DNA of 64,000 nucleotides from Brevundimonas sp. GTDB taxonomy: Bacteria > Pseudomonadota > Alphaproteobacteria > Caulobacterales > Caulobacteraceae. Shown in pieces: positions 18,310 to 27,411 of the stretch. Under the pieces are notes generated by a model. That model did no database searches. It was not told the origin of the DNA and was given only the letters and a program-made list of their open reading frames with translations. Both the position numbers and the translations under genes were made by a program. The stretch spans positions 80,636-144,635 of the forward strand of contig NZ_JAIXTC010000031.1 in assembly GCF_027484365.1 (NCBI RefSeq), written 5' to 3'. Positions within the stretch are counted from its first letter, which is position 1; each line of letters starts with the position of its first letter.

Positions 18310-20831
18310 GCGGCCCGGACTTCCCCGACAGCGCCGGGTTTCAGCGCGGCTCCGATGGCCGCGAACAGGGTCTGGGTCGTCACCGGTTTGGCCAGATGGC
18401 CGTCGGCTCCGGCGATGCGACCGGCCTCGACATGTTCTGCCATGGCGTTGGCGGTCAGCATCAGCAGCGGCGTGCGTTCGAGACCGCGTTCGGCCTCGAG
18501 GGCGCGGATGGCGGTGGTGGCGGTCAGGCCGTCCATCACAGGCATCTGCATGTCCATCAGGATCAGGTCGAAGCCGCCGGCGGCGAAGGCATCGACAGCC
18601 TGTTGACCGTTCTCGACGGTGATCAGGGTGGCGCCGGTCGGGGCCAGAAGCACCTCGATGACCTTGCGGTTGGCCGGATGATCGTCGGCCAGAAGGACGC
18701 GCAGGCCCTCCGGGGAGGCGTCTTCCGTCGCGCTGTCCACCGTCTCCTCGATCACGGCGGCGGGCAGGGGCAGTTCGAACCAGAAGCGCGATCCCGCGCC
18801 CGGCGTCGACTCGCAGTCCAGTTCGCCGCCCATCAGTTCTGCGAGATCGCGGGAAATGGCGAGGCCCAGGCCCGTGCCGCCGAAGCGCCGGGTGATTGAG
18901 CCGTCCGCCTGCTGGAACCGGGTGAAGATGCGGGCCTTCTGTTCCGCGTCGAAGCCGACGCCCGTGTCAGTGACGGAGAAGCAGACACGATCGTCGCCGA
19001 CTGGTTTCACGCTCAGGGTCACTACGCCGGCGCTGGTGAATTTCAGGGCATTGGACACGAGGTTGGCCAGGATCTGGCGCACCCGGACCACGTCGCCGAC
19101 GACCATGCGATCCAGCGTCGGGTCGATCTCGACGACCAGGGCGACCGGACCGCCCTCGACCCTGGAGCTCCACAGGGCGGCGATGTCCTTGACCGCGTGT
19201 CCGAGAGCGAAGGGCGCAGCCTCGATCGTGACCTGACCGGCCTCGATCTTGGCGCTGTCGAGGATGTCGGAGAGGAGGCGTTCCAGCGTGACACCGGAGG
19301 AGCGGATGATCTCGACCATCTCGTGCTCCGCCTCATGCAGGGGGCGTCGCGACAGGGCGTCGGCCATGGCCACGACCCCGTTCAGGGGCGTTCGAATCTC
19401 GTGGCTCATGTTGGCGAGGAACTCGGACTTGGCCCGGTTGGCGCCCTCGGCGCGGCCGCGAGCCGCCCGCAGGTGGCCGGTCATGCGCCATTGGCGGAAC
19501 AGCAGGGCCGCGACCAGAAGCAGGACGACCACGCCGATTCCGACGACCCAGCGCTGGCCCTGGATCATCCGGGCCTGCAATACCGTGTTGGCGCGCGCAG
19601 TCTCCAGCTGGCGGCGGCGCTCGCCCAGCTGGGATTGCATCTCGGCGGTGACCTGGCCGATGCCGTCGCTGAACTGCCGGGACTGCTGGAGCTTCTCTTC
19701 CTCCGCATGCCGTCGGAGCAGGGCGAAGGCCTCGGCCGAGCGTCCCTCGGCGTTCAGCAGCTCGGCCTCCGCGTGAAGCACCTGTGACACGGAATCGTCC
19801 CGGAACTCGCCCGCAGCCTGAAGACGACGGATTTCGGCGACGTCACGGCGCGCGCCCTGCAGGTCGCCGACACGCGCCCGCGCCATCGCCCGCAGGGGAA
19901 GGATTTGCGGTGCGAGAAACCGGGCGGCGCCGAGGCTCTCGCCGTAGGGGGCGATGCAGTCGAGCATCCGTTCGGGACTGTCCGCGCCTTCGGCCACCGA
20001 GGCGCACAGATTGGCGTCGTAGACAGCGAGGCTTTCGATCCCGGTCTTGGCCGTCAGCCGGTGGTGGATGACGAACAGCCGTTCGGCCAGGTTCTGGTCC
20101 CCGACCTGCACCGCCAGAAGCGTCAGATTGTAGACCGCATCGAAGTCGGGCCGGGGATAGACGGGATTGCTGTAGTCGATCTCGAACCGGCCGAAGGCGT
20201 CCGTCGCGCCCCGGATGTCGTTCAGCGACATCAGGCCGATGCCGCTGACCTCCCACAGGCCTGCCCGCGCGGTATTGGCGAAGGCGTCGCCCTCGGGGAT
20301 CAGGCTCAGGGCGTTGTTGAGCAGGGCCAGGGCCTCGCCGAGCCGATGCTGGTCCATCAGACTGATGGCGTGGAGGCGCGTGGCATGCGCCTTGACGAAC
20401 CAGTCGGTCTCGGTGTTTGAGATCCGCTCCATCTCCCGGTCGGCGGCGTCTTCCCCCTGGTCGTAACGGATGGCCAGGGCGTTGAGGTGGGCGATCTTGG
20501 TATAGCGCCCGTCGCCCTGCCCGCCGGCTGCGGCGGCGAGACGCAGATTCCAGGCTTCGGCGGCCTCGAAGTCGCCCTGGTTCAGGATGGTCCAGACGAC
20601 ATGATAGAGGCGGTTCAACCCCTCGCGATCCTGCCTGCGCTCGGCGGCCTGACCGAAGGCCTCAAGCTGGGCGAAGGTCGTATTTGCGGCGCGGTTCTCG
20701 ACGGCGACGGCCAGGGACACGGGGTCGCGCCGGACAGTCTCCCTGGCGCACACCGCTGACGGCGCGGCCGCCGACAGGGCGAGGCCGAGCAGGATTGCAC
20801 GGACAAGGAAAGGCAAGCGGCTGAGTTCCAC
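18306..20831 (-). CDS. hybrid sensor histidine kinase/response regulator
   Basis: This is an 841-residue hybrid kinase. A signal peptide (about 1-28) precedes a long helical, TPR-like periplasmic sensor (about 40-420). A membrane segment [18 protein letters not shown] follows, then HisKA with H-box [15 protein letters not shown] and HATPase motifs [13 protein letters not shown] and GTGLGLAIS. The C-terminal receiver has acidic pair DDH and phospho-acceptor aspartate in [13 protein letters not shown]. Start GTG at 20831 is behind AGGGTGAG. The final receiver suggests a phosphorelay to an unlinked Hpt protein. The stimulus is unknown. Confidence 0.93.
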   Translation of the reverse strand: MELSRLPFLVRAILLGLALSAAAPSAVCARETVRRDPVSLAVAVENRAANTTFAQLEAFGQAAERRQDREGLNRLYHVVWTILNQGDFEAAEAWNLRLAAAAGGQGDGRYTKIAHLNALAIRYDQGEDAADREMERISNTETDWFVKAHATRLHAISLMDQHRLGEALALLNNALSLIPEGDAFANTARAGLWEVSGIGLMSLNDIRGATDAFGRFEIDYSNPVYPRPDFDAVYNLTLLAVQVGDQNLAERLFVIHHRLTAKTGIESLAVYDANLCASVAEGADSPERMLDCIAPYGESLGAARFLAPQILPLRAMARARVGDLQGARRDVAEIRRLQAAGEFRDDSVSQVLHAEAELLNAEGRSAEAFALLRRHAEEEKLQQSRQFSDGIGQVTAEMQSQLGERRRQLETARANTVLQARMIQGQRWVVGIGVVVLLLVAALLFRQWRMTGHLRAARGRAEGANRAKSEFLANMSHEIRTPLNGVVAMADALSRRPLHEAEHEMVEIIRSSGVTLERLLSDILDSAKIEAGQVTIEAAPFALGHAVKDIAALWSSRVEGGPVALVVEIDPTLDRMVVGDVVRVRQILANLVSNALKFTSAGVVTLSVKPVGDDRVCFSVTDTGVGFDAEQKARIFTRFQQADGSITRRFGGTGLGLAISRDLAELMGGELDCESTPGAGSRFWFELPLPAAVIEETVDSATEDASPEGLRVLLADDHPANRKVIEVLLAPTGATLITVENGQQAVDAFAAGGFDLILMDMQMPVMDGLTATTAIRALEAERGLERTPLLMLTANAMAEHVEAGRIAGADGHLAKPVTTQTLFAAIGAALKPGAVGEVRAA

Positions 20832-20884
20832 GTCTCACCCTGCCATGCAGGTGTTTCCCAAGGTTTAGCGGACGGACAGGGACT

Positions 20885-22408
20885 TTACGTACCGTCCAGG
20901 AACAGCCGGCTCGCCGGATTGTCCGTCTCGTCGACATAGGGATAGCCCAGGCCGGCGAGCGCCGCGGTCAGGGCGTCCTGTTCGGCGGGCGGCACGGAAA
21001 TCCCCGCCAGAACCCGGCCGACATCGTCGCCGTGATTGCGATAGTGGAACAGGGTCAGGGCCCAGGCCGGCTTCAGGCTGTTGAGGAAGCGCAGGAATGC
21101 GCCGGGCCGCTCGGGGAACTCGAAACGCAGGATTCGTTCGTGGGGCAGGCCGGTGACGCGGCCGCCGACCATGTGGCGGACATGCAGCTTGGCGGTCTCG
21201 TTGTCGCTCATGTCCTCGACCGAATAGCCGTCGGAGCGCAGGGCGGCGATCAGATCGTCCTTCTCGTGCGGCCCCTGTTTGATCGCGACGCCGACGAAGA
21301 TGTGGGCGCGGCCTTCGCCCGACCAGCGGTAGTTGAACTCGGTCACCGACCGGCCGTCGAGCGCACTGAGGAAGCGGCTGTAGACGGCGCGGTCGTCGGC
21401 CATGGCGACAGCCAGCAGGGCCTCGGTCCCCTCGCCGATCTCGGCCCGTTCGGCGATGTGCCGCAACCTGTCGAAATTGACGTTGGAGCCCGAGTTGATG
21501 GCGATCAGGGCGCCGTCTCCGGCCGTCTCCGGGTGGGCGGCGGCCCAGGCCTTGAGCCCTGCCAGCGCCAGGGCGCCCGAGGGCTCGGCCACGGCCCGGC
21601 TGTCGTCGAAGATGTCCTTGATGGCGGCGCAGATGGCGTCGTTGTCGACGGTGACGATCTCGTCCAGCAAATCCCTGCAAAGGCGGAACGTCTGATCGCC
21701 GGCACGACGCACCGCAACGCCGTCGCAGAACAGGCCGACCTGATCGAGGGTCACCACCTCACCCGCTTCGACGGCGGCCTTCATCGAGGCGGCGTCGACG
21801 GGCTCGACGCCGATGACCCGGGTGCCGGGACGCAGGAATTTGACGATCGCGGCGACCCCGGCGGCCAGACCGCCACCGCCGATCGGCACGAAGATCGCGG
21901 CGATGGGCTCCGAATGCTGGCGGGTGATTTCCAGCCCGACCGTGCCCTGGCCGGCAATGACGTCGGGATCGTCGAAGGGGTGGATGAAGACGGCGCCGGT
22001 CGCGGTTGCGCGTCGGGTCGCCTCGGCGAAGGCCTCGTCGAACGCGTCGCCATGCAGGACCACGTCGCCGCCCAGAGCGCGCACGGCCGCCACCTTGATG
22101 GGCGGGGTGGTGACCGGCATGACGATGGTCGCAACCGCCCCGCGCTTGCGGGCCGAAAAGGCGACGCCCTGGGCGTGGTTGCCCGCCGAGGCGCAGATGA
22201 CGCCGCACGCCAGCTGCTCCGCCGTCAGGGTCGCGATCTTGTTGTAGGCGCCCCGGATCTTGAACGAGAAGATCGGCTGAAGGTCCTCGCGCTTTTGCAG
22301 CACCGGCCGACCCAGGCGCACGGCGAGGCGCGGCAGGGGGTCGAGCGGGGTCTCGATCGCCACGTCATAGACGCGGGCGGTGAGGATGCGGCGGAGAGTT
22401 TCTTGCAT
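20885..22408 (-). CDS. ilvA: threonine ammonia-lyase, biosynthetic
   Basis: PLP-dependent threonine deaminase, the first step of isoleucine synthesis (threonine to 2-oxobutanoate plus ammonia). The PLP lysine is K50 in FSFKIRGAYNK, and the phosphate-binding glycine loop is GGGGLAAGVA. Past about residue 330 there are two ACT-like regulatory domains (EFNYRWSGEGRAHIFVGV and ERPGAFLRFLNSL), as in the isoleucine-inhibited long form. At 507 residues it is close to E. coli IlvA. It is divergent from nadA. Confidence 0.95.
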   Translation of the reverse strand: MQETLRRILTARVYDVAIETPLDPLPRLAVRLGRPVLQKREDLQPIFSFKIRGAYNKIATLTAEQLACGVICASAGNHAQGVAFSARKRGAVATIVMPVTTPPIKVAAVRALGGDVVLHGDAFDEAFAEATRRATATGAVFIHPFDDPDVIAGQGTVGLEITRQHSEPIAAIFVPIGGGGLAAGVAAIVKFLRPGTRVIGVEPVDAASMKAAVEAGEVVTLDQVGLFCDGVAVRRAGDQTFRLCRDLLDEIVTVDNDAICAAIKDIFDDSRAVAEPSGALALAGLKAWAAAHPETAGDGALIAINSGSNVNFDRLRHIAERAEIGEGTEALLAVAMADDRAVYSRFLSALDGRSVTEFNYRWSGEGRAHIFVGVAIKQGPHEKDDLIAALRSDGYSVEDMSDNETAKLHVRHMVGGRVTGLPHERILRFEFPERPGAFLRFLNSLKPAWALTLFHYRNHGDDVGRVLAGISVPPAEQDALTAALAGLGYPYVDETDNPASRLFLDGT

Positions 22409-22591
22409 GATGAGGCGTCAGGCGGGCGAAGCAGGGAGGAAGTCACCTCTGCAATAGACATTTGAGACAGAATGTCCCCCAAAATCGTCCTGATGCCCCG
22501 GCCCGCCGGGCGTGTGCGCATGGCCTTGAGGGCGTGCGATTTGACCGCCCGGCCTCTTGCATCCCTTCGTCACAGGCCTATCTTGTCCGGA

Positions 22592-22614
22592 CTTATGCTA
22601 ATATTGAGCATAAG
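22592..22614 (+). promoter_or_regulatory. palindromic operator upstream of nadA
   Basis: Perfect 8-base arms CTTATGCT (22592-22599) and AGCATAAG (22607-22614) surround a 7-base AT-rich spacer, 37 bases before the nadA ATG. In several alphaproteobacteria nadABC operons are controlled by the repressor NadQ through palindromic sites. I propose this is such a site, on position and symmetry. Confidence 0.6.
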
Positions 22615-22650
22615 GGTGAGGCGACCGAGATCGCCGAGGAGAAGACGTCG

Positions 22651-23724
22651 ATGGCGCATGCCGTTTTGTCGCCGGAACTGGCCGCCGAAACCGCTCCCGT
22701 CTGGGAGAAGGTGAAAGAGTTCGTCACCCCGATGGAATGGCCTGCACAGGCCCGGCTGATCCACGAGATCAATCTGCTCAAGAAGGAGCGGGACGCCGTC
22801 ATCCTCGCCCACAACTATATGACGCCGGACATCTTCCACGGCGTCGGCGACTATGTCGGCGACAGCCTGGGGCTGGCCAAGGAGGCCGCGAAGTCCAAGG
22901 CGAAGGTGATCGTCCAGGCGGGCGTGCACTTCATGGCCGAGACCTCGAAGATCCTGTCGCCTGAGAAGACCGTGCTGATCCCCGACCTGAAGGCGGGCTG
23001 CTCGCTGGCCGAGGCGATCACGGGCGCCGACGTGCGGCTGATCAAGCAGAAATACCCGGGCCTGCCGGTCGTCACCTATGTGAACACCACGGCCGATGTG
23101 AAGGCCGAGACCGACATCTGCTGCACCTCGGCCAACGCCGTCCAGGTGGTGGAATGGGCGGCGAAGGAGTGGGGCGTCGATCGCGTCATCCTGATCCCCG
23201 ACGAGTTCCTGGCGCGCAACGTTGCGGCCCAGACGACGGTCGGCATCATCGCGTGGAAGGGCCGCTGCATCGTGCACGAGCGGTTCACGGGGGCCGACAT
23301 CGCCGAGATGCGCGAGGCCTATCCCGGTGCCCAGATCCTGGCCCACCCGGAATGTCCGGAGGACGTCCTTGCGTCCGCCGACTTCGCTGGATCCACGGCG
23401 GCGATGACCGACTATGTGATGTCGAAAAAGCCGAAACAGGTCGTGCTGATCACCGAATGTTCGATGGCCGCCAACATCAAGGGCGACGTGCCCGAGGTGA
23501 ACTTCATCGGCCCGTGCAACATGTGCCCCTATATGAAGCGGATCACGCTCGAGAACATCCGCGACAGTCTTCGCGACATGACCTTCGAGGTCACCGTGCC
23601 GGAAGAGATGATCGCGAAGGCCGTGCTCGCCGTGCAGCGGATGATCGACCTGCCGCCGCCCGCGACCCCGGCCCGCTACGACCTGGTCAAGGCGAAGCAT
23701 CACGTCGCGGTGGAGCTGATCTGA
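22651..23724 (+). CDS. nadA: quinolinate synthase
   Basis: This condenses iminoaspartate with dihydroxyacetone phosphate to quinolinate, using a [4Fe-4S] cluster. The start at ATG 22651 (after GAGGAGAAG) gives 357 residues, normal for the family; the longer frame upstream would run through the palindromic operator. Cluster-type cysteines lie in [11 protein letters not shown], in DICCTSAN and in [19 protein letters not shown]. It heads the nadA-protease-nadB-nadC operon. Confidence 0.96.
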   Translation: MAHAVLSPELAAETAPVWEKVKEFVTPMEWPAQARLIHEINLLKKERDAVILAHNYMTPDIFHGVGDYVGDSLGLAKEAAKSKAKVIVQAGVHFMAETSKILSPEKTVLIPDLKAGCSLAEAITGADVRLIKQKYPGLPVVTYVNTTADVKAETDICCTSANAVQVVEWAAKEWGVDRVILIPDEFLARNVAAQTTVGIIAWKGRCIVHERFTGADIAEMREAYPGAQILAHPECPEDVLASADFAGSTAAMTDYVMSKKPKQVVLITECSMAANIKGDVPEVNFIGPCNMCPYMKRITLENIRDSLRDMTFEVTVPEEMIAKAVLAVQRMIDLPPPATPARYDLVKAKHHVAVELI

Positions 23725-23770
23725 TGCATTACGTGGCGAGTGTCGCTCGAATGAAAGTCGGAGCGGTCGT

Positions 23771-23920
23771 CCTTCTCCCCGCGGGGGAGAAGGTGGCTCG
23801 CGAAGCGAGACGGATGAGGGGGCTGTTTGCTTGGCTCCCATCGCCGAAGGCGGGTCCGCGCTTGGCTGCCCCCTCATCCGTCAGCCTGCGGCTGCCACCT
23901 TCTCCCCCTAGGGGAGAAGG
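23771..23920. repeat. 150-bp dispersed inverted-repeat element
   Basis: Outer 27-base arms (23771-23797 and 23894-23920) are complementary at 25 positions, and each arm is itself a hairpin of CCTTCTCCCC/GGGGAGAAGG. Perfect inner arms GACGGATGAGGGGGC (23809-23823) and its complement (23868-23882) add to the structure. The last arm provides the GGGGAGAAGG that precedes the protease GTG start. It has no coding potential. Confidence 0.85.
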
Positions 23921-23923
23921 ATC

Positions 23924-24766
23924 GTGACGGACGGCCCCTGGGGCGCGCGCGACGGATCGGTTCCGCCTTCGCCCGCCCGGACGACGACGGCCGTCCCGCC
24001 CTCCAGCCCCGGCGCCCCGGTCATCGACAAGGGCCAGAGCCTGCCCTGGGCCATCGCCTCGACGGTCCTGCTCGGCGGCTTCCTCTGGGTCATGAGCGGC
24101 AGCTGGGTCGTCGCGGTCGCCGCCCTGTTCGGCCTGTTCGTACATGAGTACGGCCATGTGCTGGCGATGAACCGGCTCGGCATGGGACCGGCGAAAATCT
24201 ACATCATCCCCTTTCTCGGCGGTCTCGCGCGGGGCCAGCGCAATCCCGAAAGCGAATGGCACGGGGTGCTGGTGTCCCTGGCGGGACCGGCGTTCGGCCT
24301 TCTGGCCCTGATCCCCGTCGTCGGCCTGTGGTTCGCGACGGGCGATGACGCCTGGATGATGGGCGCCTTCTTCATCGCCATGATCAATCTGGTGAACCTC
24401 GCACCCGCGCCGCCGCTGGACGGATCCAAGGCGCTGGGCCCCGTGCTCGCCCGCATCGATCCGATGATCGAGAAGGCCGCCCTGATCGCCATGGGCGGAC
24501 TGGCCGTCTGGTGGGGCCTCTCGACGGGCCGTTTCATCCTCGCCGTCTTTCTTGCGATCGCCGTGCTCGGCTCGCTGAGGCGCGGTGCCTGGCGGCCGGG
24601 CGAGAAGACGCTGACCTGGCCCGAAGCGGGCAAGTCGCTGGTCCTGTTCCTGTTGACCGGTGCCCTGTGCGTCGTGGCCGCCATCGGCGTCCTGCTGCCG
24701 CTGGCGGATGGGTCGCCCCAGGGTGCCCTGGACATCGCCGCGCGCTTCATCGGATTCGATCGATGA
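23924..24766 (+). CDS. site-2 protease family (M50) membrane metalloprotease
   Basis: This 280-residue intramembrane zinc metalloprotease starts at GTG 23924. The zinc motif HEYGH lies in a membrane helix (LFGLFVHEYGHVLAMNRLG), and the second motif NLAPAPPLDG supplies the third ligand. About six membrane segments are predicted. A proline-rich N-terminus of about 45 residues precedes the first helix. Its ATGA stop/start overlap with nadB and its position behind nadA place it in the NAD operon. The substrate is unknown, and no PDZ domain is present. The ribosome-binding site comes from the repeat element upstream. Confidence 0.9.
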   Translation: MTDGPWGARDGSVPPSPARTTTAVPPSSPGAPVIDKGQSLPWAIASTVLLGGFLWVMSGSWVVAVAALFGLFVHEYGHVLAMNRLGMGPAKIYIIPFLGGLARGQRNPESEWHGVLVSLAGPAFGLLALIPVVGLWFATGDDAWMMGAFFIAMINLVNLAPAPPLDGSKALGPVLARIDPMIEKAALIAMGGLAVWWGLSTGRFILAVFLAIAVLGSLRRGAWRPGEKTLTWPEAGKSLVLFLLTGALCVVAAIGVLLPLADGSPQGALDIAARFIGFDR

Positions 24767-26271
24767 GCCGGATGCATCACCAGGGCCCGCTGATCGTCGG
24801 CGGAGGCCTGGCCGGGCTTTCGGCCGCCCTGTCGGCGGCTCCTGCCCCTGTGATCGTGATCAGCCCGGCTCCCCTGCTGCAGGCCGCCTCCAGCGCCTGG
24901 GCCCAGGGCGGGGTGGCGGCGGCCTTGTCCAAGACCGACAACCCGGCCCTGCACCTGAAGGATACCGAGGCGGCGGGCGCGGGTCTGGTCGACCATCACG
25001 CGGCCGAGGTCCTGACCGACGAGGGCAAGGCTACCGTCGAATGGCTGGCCTCGCTCGGCGCACCGTTCGACCGGGACGCCGCCGGAGACTTCTCCGTCAG
25101 TCTTGAGGCGGCCCATTCGATGGCGCGTGTGGCGCGCGTCGGCGGCGACGGCGCAGGTCGGGCGATCCTGTCGGCGCTGGTCGCGTCCGTGCGGGCGGCG
25201 CCTCACATCACCGTGTGGGAGGATGCACGTCTGCGCGGCCTGATCCAGGACGGAACCGGTCGCGTGCGCGGTGCCGTGATCGAGCATCCGAGCGGCCGTA
25301 TCGTCGAGGTTCTGGCTCCGGCGGTGGTGCTGGCGACCGGCGGGGCGGGCGGCCTCTTCGGCGCGACGACGACCCCGGTGGCGCTCAAGGGCGAGGGCAT
25401 GGCCCTGGCCTGGGCGGCGGGGGCGGAAATCCTCGACCCGGAGTTCGTGCAGTTCCACCCTACGGCCATCGATGTCGGGCTCGACCCCATGCCCTTGGCG
25501 ACCGAGGCCCTCCGGGGCGAGGGCGCCCGGCTGATCGACAGGGACGGGGTCTTCCTGCTGGGCGAGGCCGACGATGCCGACCTGAAGCCGCGCGACGTGG
25601 TGGCGCGGGCGGTGCATGCGGCGCGGGCGGCGGGACGCGGCGCCTTCCTCGATGCGCGTTCGGCGATCGGAGAGCATTTCCCGACCGAATTCCCGGCGGT
25701 GTTCGCGGCCTGTATGCGGGCCGGTCTGGACCCGCGCCTGACCCCGATTCCGGTGGCGGCGGCGGCCCATTATCACATGGGCGGGATCGCGGCCGATCCG
25801 GACGGACGGACCTCGCTCGCAGGCCTCTACGCCGTCGGCGAATGCGCGGCGACCGGGGTTCACGGCGCCAACCGTCTGGCGTCCAACTCCCTGCTCGAGG
25901 CCGCGGCCTTCGGTCGGCGGACCGGCCGCGAGGCGGCCGCACAGGCTTCGATCAAGGGACCGGTGGTCGTCGGCCGGGTCGTCGCCGACCTGCCCGGGGC
26001 GGCCCATGCCGAACTGCGCGCGGCGATGAGCGAGGATGCAGGCGTGGTGCGGGATGGAGCGGGCCTGACGCGGCTGGTCGCCCTGATCGACCGACTGGAG
26101 GCGGCCCACGGCGCGCCACCGGCCCTGGTCGCCGCGCGGCTGATCGCCGAGGCGGCCCTGGCCCGGCATGAGAGCCGGGGCGGTCACTACCGGTCGGACT
26201 TTCCGGAGACGGCGGCTGCGCCGGTGCACACGCGGATCCGGCGCGACATCCTTCAGACGGCGGCGGCATGA
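24763..26271 (+). CDS. nadB: L-aspartate oxidase
   Basis: FAD enzyme oxidising aspartate to iminoaspartate for quinolinate synthesis. The start at ATG 24763 overlaps the protease stop as ATGA. The protein has 502 residues. The FAD-binding motif is LIVGGGLAGLSAALSA. Later motifs include QFHPTAID, AAAHYHMGGI and GECAATGVHGANRLASNSLL, typical of the succinate dehydrogenase/aspartate oxidase family. Its 3' end overlaps nadC by four bases. Confidence 0.95.
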   Translation: MSRMHHQGPLIVGGGLAGLSAALSAAPAPVIVISPAPLLQAASSAWAQGGVAAALSKTDNPALHLKDTEAAGAGLVDHHAAEVLTDEGKATVEWLASLGAPFDRDAAGDFSVSLEAAHSMARVARVGGDGAGRAILSALVASVRAAPHITVWEDARLRGLIQDGTGRVRGAVIEHPSGRIVEVLAPAVVLATGGAGGLFGATTTPVALKGEGMALAWAAGAEILDPEFVQFHPTAIDVGLDPMPLATEALRGEGARLIDRDGVFLLGEADDADLKPRDVVARAVHAARAAGRGAFLDARSAIGEHFPTEFPAVFAACMRAGLDPRLTPIPVAAAAHYHMGGIAADPDGRTSLAGLYAVGECAATGVHGANRLASNSLLEAAAFGRRTGREAAAQASIKGPVVVGRVVADLPGAAHAELRAAMSEDAGVVRDGAGLTRLVALIDRLEAAHGAPPALVAARLIAEAALARHESRGGHYRSDFPETAAAPVHTRIRRDILQTAAA

Positions 26272-27134
26272 GCGGACTTCCCGACACCCTGATCCTGCCC
26301 GTGATCCGTATGGCCCTGGCCGAGGATCTGGGCCGCGCGGGCGATGTGACGGCCGCCGCCTGCATTCCCGAGGGGGCGCGGATGCGGGCGAGGTTCGCAG
26401 CGAGAAAGCCGGGCGTGCTGGCCGGCATCGACTGCGTCCGTCTGACGGTCCTGGAGATGGACCCCAGGGCCTCGATCGATCTGCGCCTGAAGGATGGCGA
26501 GGCTTTCGAGGCGGGCGCCGTCCTGGCCGAGATCGAGGCCGACGCCCGCGCCTTCCTGTCGGCCGAGCGGACGGCGCTGAACCTGCTGGGCCGGATGTGC
26601 GGCATCGCTACCCTGACCCGGACCTATGTCGAGGCGGTCGCCGGCACCGGCGCGCGGATCGCCGACACCCGCAAGACCACGCCGGGGCTCCGCGCGCTCG
26701 AAAAACATGCCGTGCGCTGCGGCGGCGGGCTCAATCATCGCTTCGGCCTGGATGACGCCATCCTGATCAAGGACAATCACGTCGTCGTCTGCGGCGGGGT
26801 GGTCGAGGCGGTGACAGCGGCGAGGGCCGGGGCCGGCCACCTGATGAAGATCGAGCTCGAGGTCGACGGTCTGGCCCAGTTCGATCAGGCCCTGGCCCTG
26901 GTCGCAGAAGGGCAGGGACCGGACGTCATCATGCTCGACAATTTCGACAATGCCGAACTGGCCGAGGCGGTGACGCGTCGGCGCGACGGCGGGCATCGTG
27001 TGGTTCTGGAGGCGTCCGGCGGGGTCGGTCTGACGACCGTCCGAGGCATCGCCGCGACCGGGGTGGACGTCATCTCGGTCGGTGCCCTGACCCATTCGGC
27101 GCCGGTTCTGGACATCGGCCTCGACGCCTTCTGA
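26268..27134 (+). CDS. nadC: nicotinate-nucleotide diphosphorylase (carboxylating)
   Basis: Quinolinate phosphoribosyltransferase, converting quinolinate and PRPP to nicotinate mononucleotide. The protein has 288 residues. Signature elements are LLGRMCGIATLTRTYVEAV, ADTRKTTPGLRALEKHAVRC, GGGLNHRFGLDDAILIKDNH and the C-terminal barrel strands MLDNFDN and LEASGGV. It is the last gene of the nad operon. Confidence 0.96.
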   Translation: MSGLPDTLILPVIRMALAEDLGRAGDVTAAACIPEGARMRARFAARKPGVLAGIDCVRLTVLEMDPRASIDLRLKDGEAFEAGAVLAEIEADARAFLSAERTALNLLGRMCGIATLTRTYVEAVAGTGARIADTRKTTPGLRALEKHAVRCGGGLNHRFGLDDAILIKDNHVVVCGGVVEAVTAARAGAGHLMKIELEVDGLAQFDQALALVAEGQGPDVIMLDNFDNAELAEAVTRRRDGGHRVVLEASGGVGLTTVRGIAATGVDVISVGALTHSAPVLDIGLDAF

Positions 27135-27186
27135 GGAACAGGCCGGGCGCGGAGGGGTTTTCTTCGCGGATCAGAAGGAAATTTCC

Positions 27187-27411
27187 ATGGCCAGGACCCC
27201 CACGGTTCCCGAGGAACAACGCAGCTTCGCCGGCCACGATCGGACCTCGGTCGAGGATGCGGGGCTGGTGGTCCGTCGCGAGGTCGGAACAGGCGTGCAG
27301 ACGGCTCGACCCGGTGACGTGCACGGCAATCCCGGGGCGCAGGTACAGTTCGGGAATCTCAACAGGAACCTGACCGCGGTCCGCTACGTGCTGGAACGCG
27401 GAGGTGCCTGA
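27187..27411 (+). CDS. hypothetical small protein, 74 aa
   Basis: The start ATG at 27187 has a good AGAAGGAAA site. The protein is polar with no signal or membrane segment, and its second half (GNPGAQVQFGNLNRNLTAVR) is the most protein-like part. It lies 52 bases after nadC, so it may ride on that transcript. The function is unknown to me. Confidence 0.6.
   Translation: MARTPTVPEEQRSFAGHDRTSVEDAGLVVRREVGTGVQTARPGDVHGNPGAQVQFGNLNRNLTAVRYVLERGGA

Noticed and set aside
21032..22465. Long plus-strand frame opposite ilvA
   Set aside because: Antisense shadow; ilvA has all catalytic and regulatory motifs.
22462..22650. Long N-terminal extension of NadA
   Set aside because: It crosses the palindromic operator and is poorly protein-like; ATG 22651 has a proper ribosome-binding site and gives normal length.
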